Shown here: positions 10,915 to 22,087 of the stretch, piece by piece
How the letters are laid out: each line of letters starts with the position of its first letter
Numbering within the stretch: position 1 is the first letter of the stretch
DNA from: Magicicada septendecula
Lineage: Eukaryota; Arthropoda; Insecta; Hemiptera; Cicadidae
Reading direction: 5' to 3'
Length of the DNA stretch: 64,000 bases
NCBI GenBank assembly: GCA_034769895.1
Contig: CM068370.1
Coordinates: forward strand, 34,795,747-34,859,746
Notes under the pieces: model-generated
The model's input: the letters and a program-made list of their open reading frames with translations, nothing else
Databases searched by the model: none
Told to the model about the DNA's origin: nothing
Translations under genes and position numbers: made by a program

Positions 10915-11045
10915 GTTTGGCCGTGGTCTAAGGTTCACATTCAAACCAAACGTTTCAGCAGCACCACTGGCTGCCATCTTCAGTGGACATTCGAGTCAAC
11001 CTAACGCGGGTTGTTGTACGTCAGGCCCACAGTACAGTTTTAATT
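10915..11045 (-). repeat. PLE-type family B repeat with decayed hammerhead-like core
   Basis: Contains CCGGGCTGTTTGGCCGTGGT, AAACGTTTCAGC and, on the minus strand, CTGAAGA with GGCAGCCA. GAAA is kept. A nearly identical block lies at 11495-11630. Confidence 0.7.
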
Positions 11046-11308
11046 CTGCCAGTTGAAGCGACATGCCTAGCGCTCTGGAACGCTTAGTCCGGATCCCACC
11101 GTATGTCCTCCGGACGATGGAATGCTATCTGAGTGACAGGGTACTAATAGATGATACGACAGATGGAGCTCTTAGGGCAGAGATCACTGCCCGGACCCAA
11201 TTTTGGACCCCGACCTTTCGAACGTACAATACGATCGAATTTTACGTCTGGATACCGCCAGACACTTTCCTGGCAGGTTACGAATAATATTGTTCTAAGG
11301 CTTTCACG

Positions 11309-11490
11309 GCCGGTGTCAGTTACATTTAAAATATCCCGGTGTCAGTTATATTTAAAATATCCCGGTGTCAGTTACATTTAAAATATCCCGGTGTCAGTTA
11401 TATTTAAAATATCCCGGTGTCAGTTACATTTAAAATATCCCGGTGTCAGTTACATTTAAAATATCCCGGTGTCAGTTATATTTAAAATAT
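11309..11490. repeat. 26-bp tandem array, 7 units
   Basis: Unit core CCGGTGTCAGTTAYATTTAA, with units alternating C or T at one site. It begins at the GGCTTTCACGGCCGGTGTC word that ends family B repeats elsewhere and finishes at CTACCGGGCTGTTTGG, so it sits exactly inside a family B terminus. Confidence 0.95.
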
Positions 11491-11640
11491 CTACCGGGCT
11501 GTTTGGTAGAATGTGAATCTAAGGTTCACATTCAAACCAAACGTTTCAGCAGCAGCACTGGCTGCCATCTTCAGTGGATATTCGAGTCGACGTAACGCGG
11601 GTTGTTGTACGTCAAGCCCACAGTACTGTGGTAAAGGCTC
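11491..11640 (-). repeat. PLE-type family B repeat
   Basis: Continuation of the family B copy beyond the 26-bp array. The minus strand has CTGAAGA, stem II around GGCAGC and GCTGC, then GAAACGTTT. Confidence 0.7.
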
Positions 11641-11821
11641 TAGTCAAAATGGAAGTAACAAAACAGTGATTGTTTATTAAAAGCGGTATCAAGGTTTGCA
11701 TAAACTAACGTTGAGTGTTATGGAAACGATTGAATGCCAGACTATTAGGTAGTGGCATCACGTCTGAAGAACCAAGCCTCTGTACTGCGGTGTTTAAGGC
11801 GAACATCTACCGGTACTCTTT

Positions 11822-11863
11822 AACACTGAAGATGGCCCCCGTTGGTGAGGCCGAAACGTTTGG
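11822..11863 (+). ncRNA. Hammerhead-like motif, family B
   Basis: ACACTGAAGA, an extra T, stem II GGCC pairing with GGCC, then GAAACGTTT. Stem I has only about two good pairs. The family B terminal words CACGGCC and CCGTGAAAGCCTAAG follow at 11892-11935. Confidence 0.4.
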
Positions 11864-12352
11864 TTCTTCAAACACGAGACCAACACGAGACCACGGCCGT
11901 TTCAATAATATTAACATCTTCCGTGAAAGCCTAAGAACTGAATGTCGGTGGGCACCAAAGTGTTTTGGGACGGGCACTAGTGTAATGAACACACAACAAT
12001 TACGCTATATTTGATTAAATATTTTTTTTAATAAATTTATATTAGCAGAGCACAAGGTTACATAAAATTTGTTAAAAAAATTAAAACCAACTTTCAGTCT
12101 GAATTCAACTATATTGTTGAATATTACAATGAATATATAACTACATATTAAATGGCTGCATACTTCATAGTCGTTATAAATAAAATAACTTACTAATTTT
12201 AAGATATACGATAACAATGTAATTAGTATAGTTACTATTAATATGTAATTAATAAATTTGTGTTAGTGGCTATAATCACAAACAGAAATAGGTTAACACT
12301 GTTGGACATTAACGGTTTCAAGCCTCGTAGCTCCGACCAAGCTTCACATATT

Positions 12353-12398
12353 TCCGACCTGATGATGAGCTGTGAAGCTTGAAAGCGCTAATCGGGAA
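12353..12398 (+). ncRNA. Hammerhead-like motif, family A
   Basis: CCGAC, CTGATGA, an extra T, stem II GAGCT and AGCTT with a GTGA loop, GAAA, GCGCTA, ATCGG. One stem I pair at the core edge is mismatched, the next four are kept. Confidence 0.55.
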
Positions 12399-12433
12399 TT
12401 TTGATATATATCGGTGTGCAACAGTGTTATTTC

Positions 12434-12480
12434 CAGAGCATATTTTAAGGAATTTGCACTAAGCGGCACTAAACCAACCA

Positions 12481-12576
<96 letters not shown>

Positions 12577-13025
12577 TTTTTATACTATATTGAATATTAT
12601 GTAATTTGAATTTAACTTGACCATGATCATGTTCATTCTTTACTCATGAAATTAACTGTAAAAATAGACACGAATACTTAAGACATTAGGAAAATAAAAA
12701 AAAACACCACAAACACTCAAATGGATTCATTATAATTAATTATGTAATATTCAATAAGTACATTACAGTGTGATGTATACATTACTACTACATGGAAGCC
12801 TGTTACAAATTCAAAGTCTTGATCACTGGTCTACTTAGTAATATATAAAGTTTGTTTAATTTTAAAATAAAAAATGCATGAACATTTCATATTAACAAAA
12901 TATTTCCTTCCTTTTCCCATTTTTTCTCACTTTTCGGCACCTGCACTATATGTATGTAATAGTTGCCACTAGGCGGCACAAGTCCTTCACTAGGTGGAAC
13001 TAGTGCCGCCTAGTTTATTGCTCTG
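12434..13025. mobile_element. 592-bp non-autonomous hAT-like MITE
   Basis: The left end begins CAGAGCATA and contains CTAAGCGGCACTA. The right end, reversed, begins CAGAGCAATA and contains CTAGGCGGCACTAG. The flanks are GTTATTTC on both sides (12426-12433 and 13026-13033), an 8-bp target duplication. The insertion interrupts a family A repeat: intact copies read ACAGTGTTAATTCCGTTTG across the site. A 93-bp (TG)n tract forms part of the interior. No coding capacity. Confidence 0.8.
12482..12575. repeat. (TG)n microsatellite
   Basis: About 46 TG units, located inside the MITE. Confidence 0.98.
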
Positions 13026-13033
13026 GTTATTTC

Positions 13034-13682
13034 TATTTGTTATTAACATGTAGTTACGTACAAATTATAACGTAATCCAGTAATATATAGTAGGTAATAC
13101 GAGTAATATTTTGTTTACAAAGTGAGTTAGTAATTAAGTATGTTAGTACGTGTATAATATTATATATTCCAGTTACTAATAAACATATAAACAAATATAG
13201 TAATCCATATTATAACTCAATTTTCGTATCCACATTAAAAATAGGACCAAACTGAATCGTTATGCAGGGCTACTTACTACGATGGCGCCGACACCAAACC
13301 AGTTTGTTGTCCAGCACTTAAGATTAATTTACGCATAGTCAGATATAACCTTTATACATGGCTAACGTCCATTATTCAAATTTGAACACAAATTTACCAC
13401 CAATAGCGTTTAAAGGGAACGTGGCAGCAGGCTTTGGAGAGCAGCCATAATAACGTTCGGTCTCCGTTTGCCTTATGGTTCACGGTACTGAAGCCGAGCA
13501 GTCACAATCTCTCCTGTTTACTTTCGCGCGCTTGCGTGCGCGTACGCGTAAAACGGAATCTACTGCGCCTGTGGTCGCGGATATCCTGCTGTACGCTCGC
13601 TTATAGTAGTAGAATCCTGCTGCTTAACGATCCAAACCCGTTTATACCGATCTGGGAACCGCTTCAATGTTGATTAATCGGT

Positions 13683-13685
<3 letters not shown>
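13034..13685. other. Spacer, no supported gene
   Basis: AT-rich, then a GC-richer patch near 13420-13640. An open plus-strand frame there (13434-13673) has no recognisable motif. A distant promoter or exon cannot be excluded. Confidence 0.4.

Positions 13686-13760
<75 letters not shown>
13686..13760. repeat. (TC)n microsatellite
   Basis: About 37 TC units. Confidence 0.98.
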
Positions 13761-13762
<2 letters not shown>

Positions 13763-14159
13763 GCTCTGGCTCACGGTTTATGTACTTATTATTTTTCTTT
13801 TCTTTTCTACAAAATCCTCAGATGGCCGTGGTGACGTCGGTCGTGCGCGTATGAACGTGCGATTTCATTTCTCGTCTGTTGAACTATTCCTGTTTCTGGA
13901 TTACATGACTCATTGGCCAATACGTAACTGCGTGTGTTTTGACTTCTGATTTTTCTATAGAGAGCATGAAACAAATATTTAATAAACGCTTTTATTATTA
14001 ACAGGAAATTGTCATGATATATCTTGCATATTACCAACATTTAAACTATCCATTTATTTTGTCTATGTGAGTAAAAAAAAAGAGGAAAAGAATTCCATCG
14101 TTACAAACATTACAAATGATCAGATTTGTTAGAATAAAAATTACGGTCCACTGTGACAC

Positions 14160-14945
14160 ACGTCTCTTTGACAGCATTCCATCTTGTTTCAGAGTGCCCT
14201 GCTCTTCATCATCTACGTACAAAATATAATATGCCTTCTGACGTTAGAAATCGTTTGAACGACAAGACTTCAGTGCCTGGAATACGTCTCCTCATCAAGA
14301 AGACAGAGTTGACTACAAACTTATGACTACCGGACTGTTTTTGCAAACAGAAAATTAAAGTTATTTTAATTTCTATACTGTTTAACTTAATGTACTATAT
14401 GTTGCCAAGATCCTTATTACTGTTTTAATTATTGTAGGCTATGTATTATTTGTTGTTACGTACAGAGGTGTGAAAATTATTAGAATAATTGTGACCTTTT
14501 TTTTTTTGGTTTCTACTTTTAAGTAAAAGCAATATTTTATGACATATATCTTTTTAGTTTAGTATAATATCCTGTATATTATTATATTATATTTATTATT
14601 ACACATACACTTACATAGGTTTATTAATTAATAATGATAATTTATATGGTATGTATTTATATTCTCTCTGTTGTATAGAACAATATTTATCATTCTACTT
14701 TTCATTCTAGTACTATTTAATTGCTATGGTTTAATCTAATACCTAATTTAATGTTTAAATCCTACTAGTTCCTGAGTATAGTATTGTTTCAGTGTTTATC
14801 TTGGCTTAACAACTTGTAGTTTAATATGTAATTTTATTGCATCTCTGTGTAAGCATTTTTGTATGATATATAAATTCATAATTATAATTTTTGTGGTCGC
14901 TAATGACCGATGCTGTTGCAACGACCTGATAAATAATAATAAGTA
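14160..14945 (+). mobile_element. Possible LINE 3' untranslated region
   Basis: The segment ends with GACCTGATAAATAATAATAA, an AAT-rich tail typical of some insect LINE 3' ends. Upstream a short frame reads PSDVRNRLNDKTSVPGIRLL, not matched to a family. It could instead be ordinary AT-rich spacer. Confidence 0.3.
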
Positions 14946-15600
14946 AGAAATTTACGATTCTTTCAAATTCATATTCAATAGTCAGTCGAGATAGCTACGT
15001 TGCATCGTTGCTCCGTAATGATGATACCTAGCCTATATCCTGTGACTACCGGAAGGGACAGGGAAATCTGATGTTACGTACGGGTAACGGGAAAATTGGT
15101 TCTGTTTCTACAAGTTTCCTAGCACAATCCGTATTATCAATTTCGCACTTACTCTTCATTCAAAAATTTTAATGTATACTACACACTTACAAATATGTTA
15201 ACATGGAATTGGAGTTTACTCCACCGTCTCAAAATATATTTAATTAAATTAAAAATAAAAATGAATGCACTCACATGTTTACTGATATTTTATAGAGTAC
15301 AGAAACATGTAGAATATTTATGTAAGTTTCTGCTACGCTCTTGTCCACTGGTTGTAAACTAGCTCACGTCTATTGTTCAAAGTAAGTCAGTACATGTAAC
15401 CCATATCTGCTGTTATGATTTACACACGCGATCTGCCAATATAAATAACGTGTAAATTTGTAAAAACTTGTAAAGACTCTTGTAAAAGGGACAAAATATT
15501 TTTCTGTGAGTTTAAATTATAAGAATTTAAGTTTTTGGGTTGATCAGATTAAATGTACCTGTACTTTAGTGAAATTCAGTCGATAAACCCTTTGGACATC
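14946..15600. other. AT-rich spacer
   Basis: No open frame, repeat boundary or RNA gene was recognised. Confidence 0.5.
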
Positions 15601-15839
15601 TTAGATATTACTCACAGAGGAAATCGAAAGCGTTGAAAAAAAAACTTAAAAATACAGAAGATCAATTGCAACTTAACGGTAGTGAGTCCTGGGCGTCAGA
15701 AACCCGATGAATAATGTCCCAAAAATGTTTTTAAAAAAGTAGTAAATGTTAAAGAGAATTTTGTACCAGTAAGAAACGCGAAGAATCAGGCTGAACAGTT
15801 AACTAAGCGGTCTCATAGAAGATGATAACTTTGTAAGGT

Positions 15840-16110
15840 TTGTTAAACGGGAACTATTGGAATTTTTAGGCCACATGTGATGTGACTGGATGATCAGACA
15901 ACGCCTAAGAATGGCTAAGAATGTATAGAAATCAAAATTTATAGTTGGAGGATGAGAAAAGATGAATTAGTGAAAAAGATAGTTGGAGATTTTGAAGACA
16001 ATTTACGGACGATGTGGATAAGGGGATAGAGAAGGCCATGTGAAGGGCGTGGGGGGGGCATAACTCAAAATGGCTAAAATCCGTAGTGGATACGCATGTA
16101 AAGAGAAAAT
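15840..16110 (+). pseudogene. Degenerate LINE C-terminal remnant
   Basis: Frames read LLEFLGHM, corresponding to the LGHV/LGHI segment of LINE C-termini, then DNLRTMWIRG and finally LKSVVDTHVKRKY. Many stops interrupt it. Order and spacing fit the tail of ORF2 but no intact motif survives. Confidence 0.45.
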
Positions 16111-16324
16111 ATTAAAAACTCAAATGTTAATTGGAGACCAAAAAACCTCCGTTTGGTTTCCACCTGGTTGTAAACGCGAATGAGGAAAGATTTCACCTTC
16201 AACACCTGACATCAGGTTTTGCTAATGAGTTTGACACCGAACGGGTAATTAAACGTATTATGACCGAGTGTGTTGTATACTTCTGTATGTTACCCACATT
16301 GTTGCGCTGTATATTCAAACTGAC

Positions 16325-16850
16325 AAACACTTCATCATCATCGTCACCACTCCAAGGACTAGGCCTTAAACATGTTGCGGAACCCATCTCCTCCTCGATC
16401 TACGATGACATCCCTCTTCCCAGTAGGGTGATAACCCAAGGTAGTCACAGGTAGACGGGTATCAGGCATGTCATTCAAGTATTGACACTATTTCCTTCTG
16501 TGGTCTTCAATCTTCTAGTGCAAAGATACAATGTTTAAATCACGTCTAATATCCTCGTTCCTTCTCCGATCCAAGAGAGAACAACCTTGCGTCCCTCTTA
16601 GAAATTTAATTTCGGTTGTCTGAATCCTCTGCTGCACGTCCCTTTTACCAAGAGTCCATGTCTCACTAGCATACAGGAATGTGGGGACAGCCACAATTTG
16701 ATAAAATTTCATTCAGGTATCCTCCCGTGTTTTATTTTTCAGGTACCTGTGAATCGTTCCACAGATGCGTCTAAATTTTGTAAGTTTACTATCCCAATCA
16801 ATATCAGTTCCATATATATCACAACCCAGGTAATTAAAAACGAACATTTT
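16325..16850 (-). pseudogene. LINE 3' end, same family as the LINE hosting the MULE
   Basis: Minus strand, in order: FNYLGCDI-like segment, DWDSKLTKFRRICGTIH, MKFYQIVAVPTFLYASETWT, IKFLRGTQGCSLLDRRR, NEDIRRDLNIV, then the 3' end words GGCCTAGTCCTTGGAGTGG and a GATGAT tail. This is the reverse transcriptase C-terminal region of a non-LTR element. It runs uninterrupted through the site where the 18985 copy carries a MULE (CTTCTGTGG at 16495-16503), so it serves as the empty-site reference. Frames are broken by indels. Confidence 0.8.
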
Positions 16851-16904
16851 TTTGGAATTTTTATTTACCTAGCTGTTAGCCTGTAGTCTGCTGGTTATGT
16901 TTAA

Positions 16905-16948
16905 GACAGACGTTTCGGCGGCACCCATCGGAGGCCGTCTTCAGTGTC
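16905..16948 (-). ncRNA. Hammerhead-like motif, family B
   Basis: Minus strand: GACA, CTGAAGA, an extra C, stem II GGC with GCC, GAAACGTC, then TGTC re-pairing with GACA. Stem I differs from other family B copies (ACCA with TGGT at 56.7 kb) but remains paired. Confidence 0.5.
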
Positions 16949-17055
16949 AGAAACGATTGAAACAATTGGCACGGGGTCCGCCAATTCACCCCAATTCTCT
17001 ACCTCAGTACTGTGGTGAATTTTCGGACCCCGTGCCAATTGTTTCAATCGTTTCT

Positions 17056-17098
17056 GACGCTGAAGATGGCCTCAGATGGTGCCGCCGAAACGTCTGTC
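17056..17098 (+). ncRNA. Hammerhead-like motif, family B (partner)
   Basis: GACG, CTGAAGA, extra T, GGC and GCC, GAAACGTC, TGTC. The pair next to the core is G-U; the other three stem I pairs are kept. Confidence 0.45.
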
Positions 17099-17204
17099 TT
17101 GAACACAAGCAGTAGACCACAGCCTAACAACCCTGCAAATAATAATTCCAACAATGTTAATGCCGGCCGTAAAAGCCTAAGGAACTGACAAACGCTTTTG
17201 CAGC

Positions 17205-18360
17205 AAAACAAATCTATCCTGAAAGATATGTTTGAATTGTTTCAATGACCAAGTTTACAGTCAAATTGATGGCTTAGCAATGGGCTCGCCGCTGTCTGGT
17301 TTACTCGCTGACATTTATTTGAATTTTGTATGAAAACACATTTATGTTTTCTAACAACATTCACAAAAATAACATCATATTTTATGGACGTTATGTTAAT
17401 GAGACACTTATATACTATAATGAGACACTTTTAAATAATATATAAAAGTACTTTGCGACATATTGAAAATTTTAAAAACTTTATAAATAATATAAATAAA
17501 AACATTCAGTTCACTCTTGAGACTGAAACAAATAATAAATTAAAAACTTTTTGGACTTAACAGTTACTAAACACATTGATAAACTGAAATTCAATATCTA
17601 TATAAAACCAACCACTACCGATGTAACCATACCTGTCGACTCACATCACCCCTTTTCTCAAAAAATGGCAGCCTTTAATTGCTTTATACAGACTTTTAAC
17701 AGTACCTCTTGACGACGAGGATTTTCTAAACACAATAAAATACACAGCTCAAGCCAATGGCTACAATAGTTCCTTAATTGACAACCTCCTCAGGAAACAA
17801 AAGCACAAGCTATCTAAACCTCGTATAGAAAAATACACTAAAACCATTTTTATTTCAACTACGTACACCAACATAATCCCAAAACTTTTAACTAGTGTGT
17901 TAAATAATAACAATAGAACCGTAATATTTAAAACCAACAATAATCTTATGAACATACTCCGTAATAAAATAACTATCCCTTTAGAAAAGAAAACGGGGGT
18001 GTATAAATTATCGTGCGACGATTGTGAATGTTTTTATATCGGCCAGACGGGAAGGGGTTTCCAAAAAGTTTTATTGAACACACACCAAAGCACAATTTGA
18101 AGGGTCAGACAACACTATCCAACATAAAATCGAACTAGGCACGTCACTTGATAAACGAAAATCATAAATATACAAGCTTTAATTCCAACTTGAAAACCAT
18201 ATATTTTTGCAATAAAGGCACTTACATGAACGCCTTGGAAGAATTCGAGATATATAGAGCGTACAATGACGTACACAGTCGTGACTTCGTGCTAAACGAT
18301 CATTTAAATTTCATATCAAACCCGCTCTACGATACAGCAATAAACCTGTTTACACAATAG
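17205..18360 (+). pseudogene. Penelope-like element reverse transcriptase and GIY-YIG endonuclease, broken
   Basis: Segments in order, in shifting frames: CFNDQVYSQIDGLAMGSPLS, the conserved PLE palm motif (17235-17305); IIFYGRYVNE (about 17370-17400), where family members have the catalytic YVDD; KHIDKLKFNIYIKPTTT (17575); YTAQANGYNSSLIDNLLRKQ (17740-17800); the GIY-YIG start KKTGVYKLSCDDCECFYIGQ (17985-18055); then NSNLKTIYFC, MNALEEFEIYRAYND and FVLNDHLNFISNPLYDTA to a stop at 18358-18360. PLE proteins reverse transcribe element RNA and nick DNA with the GIY-YIG domain. Stops, frameshifts and the YVNE change make this copy inactive. A 5' terminal repeat and a 3' hammerhead-like motif bracket it. 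Confidence 0.85.
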
Positions 18361-18488
18361 CTATTGATAGTCAGTGTCCGATCGGTCCGACTCGAGTGCG
18401 CACGCATGTAACGCGGATTTGTGTGGAATTGTTTTCCAATATTTGCAATTTAAATATTTAACGACCTCGCTAAGAGTGAATTTTTATT

Positions 18489-18530
18489 TCTGAAGACGAA
18501 ACATGTTTCGAAACGCGTAAATCAATCGAA
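18489..18530 (+). ncRNA. Hammerhead-like motif downstream of PLE
   Basis: CTGAAGA, C, self-complementary GAAACATGTTTC as stem II, GAAA, palindromic CGCG, then TA. It lies 130 bp after the PLE stop codon. Stem I is weak. Confidence 0.4.
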
Positions 18531-18539
18531 CGCTCACGA

Positions 18540-18984
18540 AGTCACACGACGGAAGAAATACGGTAAATATTATACAGCAATCTATCATGGTTGACAGACA
18601 GTAATTCTATAGACACGTAAGTGCGGCGTTGTATTTTTCAGGGATTATTTTCACACAAGCTTCACTTACACAGACGAAGCTCTCGGAAATAAGTGTACAT
18701 ACCAAAAACAAAGAAGCCGACATAAAGAATTACGAATGTTAAAAGAAACCAAACCGTATACGAAAAGCTTTGATCAATAATGTCATCTAAACAAGGATCG
18801 CTAAAGATTAAGAAGCACGGAAAACACATGGACAGACGACAACTCTCACGACTCGAACAATCAAGTCCAAATGACTGAACAGGGAATGATCACCAGACCT
18901 AAGACGAAGGTGAATCACCACGATACCATAGAGAGCATATAGATCTTAAACTAACACGTTGCACGTAAGTAGGAAACACATATT
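18540..18984. other. Spacer or PLE 3' flank
   Basis: No recognised gene. Low-complexity lysine-rich reading frames in the plus strand have no identifiable motif. Confidence 0.35.
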
Positions 18985-19499
18985 ATACCTGTAGAAACAC
19001 AGAATGACAAGGTACAGCGAGCCATATTTACGTTCAATAGCATCATACAAGACTATGGGCTACAGATCTCTGCCTACAAAATCTAAAACGATGGCATTTC
19101 AAGGCAGGTATTTTATAAGAACTAAGATAGTCGTGAATAATCAGATTTTGGATCAGGTTAGTCTTTTTAATTACCTAGGTTGTAATATCTCATGTGGAAT
19201 TGACATTGATTGGGATAGTCAGCTAACAAAATTCATACGCATCTGTGGAACTGTTCATAGGTGCTTGAAAAATAAAACACGGAAGGATACCCTAATGAAA
19301 TTTTATAAAACTGTGGCTGTCCCCACATTCCTGTACGCTAGTGAGACATGGACTCTTGGTAAAAGGGACGTGCAGAGGATTCAGGCAACCGAAATGAAAT
19401 TTCTAAGAGGGACGCAAGGTGGTTCTCTCTTGGATCGGAGAAGGGACGAGGATATTAGACTCGATTTAAACATTGATCATTGCACCAGAAAATTGAAGA
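18985..19499 (+). pseudogene. LINE reverse transcriptase fragment (5' of MULE insertion)
   Basis: An open frame from 19004 reads SKTMAFQGRYFIRTKIVV (about residues 26-43), QVSLFNYLGCNISCGIDIDW, IRICGTVHRCLKNKTR, MKFYKTVAVPTFLYASETWT, TEMKFLRGTQGGSLLDRRR and DEDIRLDLNID. These follow the order of the region C-terminal to the LINE palm domain. A frameshift near 19085 separates it from an upstream QDYGLQISAYK-like stretch. The catalytic palm itself is missing. The sequence stops matching at 19508, where a MULE begins, and resumes at 22088. Confidence 0.85.
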
Positions 19500-19508
19500 C
19501 CACAGAAG
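19500..19508. repeat. 9-bp target-site duplication, left copy
   Basis: CCACAGAAG, repeated at 22088-22096 on the other side of the MULE. Confidence 0.85.
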
Positions 19509-20109
19509 CGTGTCGTCTCAGAACTCACGCGTCTTAAAACTCACGAGTATCAAAATTCACGAATTCCAAGAAAAGGATTAGTAAGAGTAGGTTTCTTTAC
19601 CTGGGCCAGTCTCAAAACTCACGAGCCGGGCCAGTTCTACTTTGAGTGGATAAATGCCCACCCTACCCACATAACGACTGTAGATATTTGAAAATTTAAT
19701 CGGAATTGCGCGAAAAGGTCCATTGTTAGCGCCAGCCAGAACTGCGTGCCCTCTTGTAATTGGCACCTCTCTCATCAAGAGGTGGGCCTGTCGTGTAGCC
19801 TCGCACAGATCATACGCGACAGGGGGTTGAGAAACCCACGGACGCCATAGACCCGCGCGGATAACCGCACTCGGCCTTTGAAATTAAGGCCTAGTTCCAT
19901 AAGCCGCTGTAAGGCTTTGTCTTTTTTAATATTTTTTATTTTTATATTTTTTTATATTTTTATATATTTTTTTACTATTTATATATTTCTGTCAATTGGT
20001 TTAATTTGCTTAATTTGGTCTTTTTTTTACTATTTCCATTGCTTTGATATACTAACCTAAATCTACATATTTACATGATTAATTTAACAAGGAAAGATCT
20101 GTTTTCTGT

Positions 20110-21759
20110 TTAACCCATCTTAAGGATGCAGGAAGTGACTCTCAGAAATGCACCTATATCTCTTGTTTCCTCATATTTTTTTGTGTTTCGTTCGATCCTG
20201 TTATCAAGTTGGGAGTATTTTTTTCTTCTTTTTAAACCCTCTAGATTCAACTCCATCCTCATAATCTTCTTATCTGATTTCTCAGCTTCTTGTTTAAGTC
20301 GTTTTATTAAGTCTTTTATTCGCGGATGAGGTCTTCCCAGAACATAGTTGATTTGGTGATTCCACCCTTCCACAGAATTGTTTGATCTGTGTCTTCTGAT
20401 GTAGCAGTTCCACATTTCCAGGGGCAGTTGTGGATTCTGTAGCCACTGATCTACAAAATAGTCAAAAAACACCGCCAACGTTTGGTCTTCGGGGGCGTTA
20501 CTATGAATGTATATCCACCCCTCGTCTACGTCCTCAGGCGGCAGAAAGGCAAGTGCTGCACACATTGTAATTGTTTGTCGGATTTCCTGATTCGTTTTGC
20601 AGGCTTCAGTGAGGCCGACTTCCTGAACCTTTCGCCAGAAACTTTGACATAACTGGAAGAAGCATCCTTGCACTTTGACAGAAGGAAATACTTCTTTTAT
20701 TGCTTTGATAGCGGCTGCCTCAAAGTCGATGTTTATTTCATTTGGGTTCCATTCTGGGATCTCATTTTTTATGATATTAAGTAATCTAGTATACGTTTCT
20801 GTTGCCTTATTAGGGAGAAGGGCAAATATCACAGATGTTATATTTGTTTCGTCACTGGTGCTTCCAAGATCAGCATGTATCGTATATAGCTGTGAAAATT
20901 GGTTGCTGGAACTTTTGAAAGTACCATCCATTAGAAATGTCCTATGCGCTTTGAGACATTCTCTTCCTTTTGCGCTTGAAAATACTAATATTCTTTCTCC
21001 ATCGCTGTTGTCTCCAAGAAGAAAGGTACTGCCATCGGTCAAGCGTAGAGTGTCTTCGTCTAAATTAATATCGTTTCGATGTGTTGGTTCTTTTTGGACT
21101 CCCTGGGCTTTATTTCGGTGTCTGTAGAGCGAAAACTGAACAAACATTGGAAAACTGAAGTACCCTAGTGATCAATTCATATCCTCTTTGCTGCAAGGAT
21201 TCAAATTGTTCAGTGTAGACCTGAAACTAACAAGATTATCGTTACCATCTCGTACCTAACTTATAGTAATAACCAATATTACCACCATGCCTTAAATACT
21301 CACTGATTCGGAACAAATGTACAAATGTGATTTATAAACAGTTTCTATTGAAACGACACTGATGACAGGCTGTTCGCTGTTAGCTAAAATGCACGGACAG
21401 GCACGTGCGCGATTTTATAAGGGTCTTTGGTTTTGCCTGCGGACCCTAATAAAAATAAATATTTAACTTACCTGTGTAACAGATGTTCCATATTCTTCGC
21501 GAACTCGTTTCTTGTCCTGGCTGACTGCTTTGTACACATCGAGGCTTGCTTCATCAGGCACACACTGGTGGGTTGTTTCACTTAAAACGCTATTGTCACT
21601 TGAAATTGTAACTTTACCGGCACACGCGGATGATAGTCTTTTATGACAAAACCATACTGTTTCGCCCGACTTACTTTCTCGCTGCTTATAAAACCTATAA
21701 CCATTGTGCAATAAATTTAGTTTACCCTTTTGCGAAGTAATGAATTCCATGTTGTGCAC
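20110..21759 (-). pseudogene. MULE transposase, FLYWCH zinc finger plus DDE domain, two exons
   Basis: Exon 1 (21759 down to 21472) encodes about 96 residues with a FLYWCH-type zinc finger: GYRFYKQRESKSGETVWFCH, then a C and a late HQC. It ends at CACAG followed by GTAAGT, a strong donor. An acceptor (GTTTCAG) at 21221 opens exon 2 in the same phase with VYTEQFESLQQRGYELI. The 345-residue main frame (21147-20110) holds the MULE core: D74 in MDGTFK, D141 in INIDFEAAAI, GCFFQLCQSFWRKV, and E260 in NNSVEGWNHQIN, a complete DDE triad. Exon 2 must shift frame between about 21150 and 21170 to join it, so this copy probably cannot make full protein. FLYWCH fingers bind DNA, here presumably the inverted repeats. 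Confidence 0.9.
21221..21471 (-). other. Predicted intron in MULE transposase
   Basis: Donor GTAAGT and acceptor TTTCAG bound 251 nt. Both flanking exons end and begin in phase 0, which supports the splice. Confidence 0.6.
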
Positions 21760-22087
21760 TGCTCGATGACACCAAGCAGAATAACTGAGTAAAGATCAGT
21801 GCTATACTTGGAGAATATGGTCTGTGGTAGGGTGGTAATTCCTGTTAACAATACATGGGAAATCCCGTTCTAAAAGTGGGTGGGCAAACAGGGGTTGAAG
21901 GGCAGCGTGAGTCACCGCGGAGCTGATCCCTCCTGCGGCCATCGCAGGTACCTGCTCTCCGGAGTCGTGCATTTTGAGACTTATTAAAATGTTGATTTAG
22001 CTACTAGTTTGTAGTCGTGAGTTTTGATACTATTTTCTACGAATTTTAGCTCGCGAGCTTTGAGACTCGTGAATTTTGAGACGTAAC

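Larger units (their letters stand above)
16900..17195. repeat. PLE-type terminal repeat (family B) as foldback
   Basis: Arms at about 16906-16988 and 17024-17106 are inverted copies sharing TTAAGACAGACGTTTCGGCG, CCAATTGTTTCAATCG and CGGACCCCGTGCC. Each arm carries a hammerhead-like motif. The right side ends ATGCCGGCCGTAAAAGCCTA and leads straight into the PLE reverse transcriptase remnant, so this may be its upstream terminal repeat. Confidence 0.7.
19509..22087 (-). mobile_element. MULE (Mutator-like) DNA transposon, 2579 bp
   Basis: Both ends carry related motifs: the left contains CGTCTCAGAACTCACG and TCAAAATTCACGA, and the right, reversed, begins GTTACGTCTCAAAATTCACG. Further TCTCAAAACTCACGA-type words recur subterminally on both sides. 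A 9-bp duplication, the Mutator hallmark, brackets it. The interior encodes a FLYWCH exon and a MULE transposase exon on the minus strand. The related LINE copy at 16.4-16.6 kb shows the site before insertion. Confidence 0.9.

Noticed and set aside
20126-21127. Plus-strand open frames opposite the MULE transposase
   Set aside because: Shadows of the minus-strand gene, which has clear DDE motifs.
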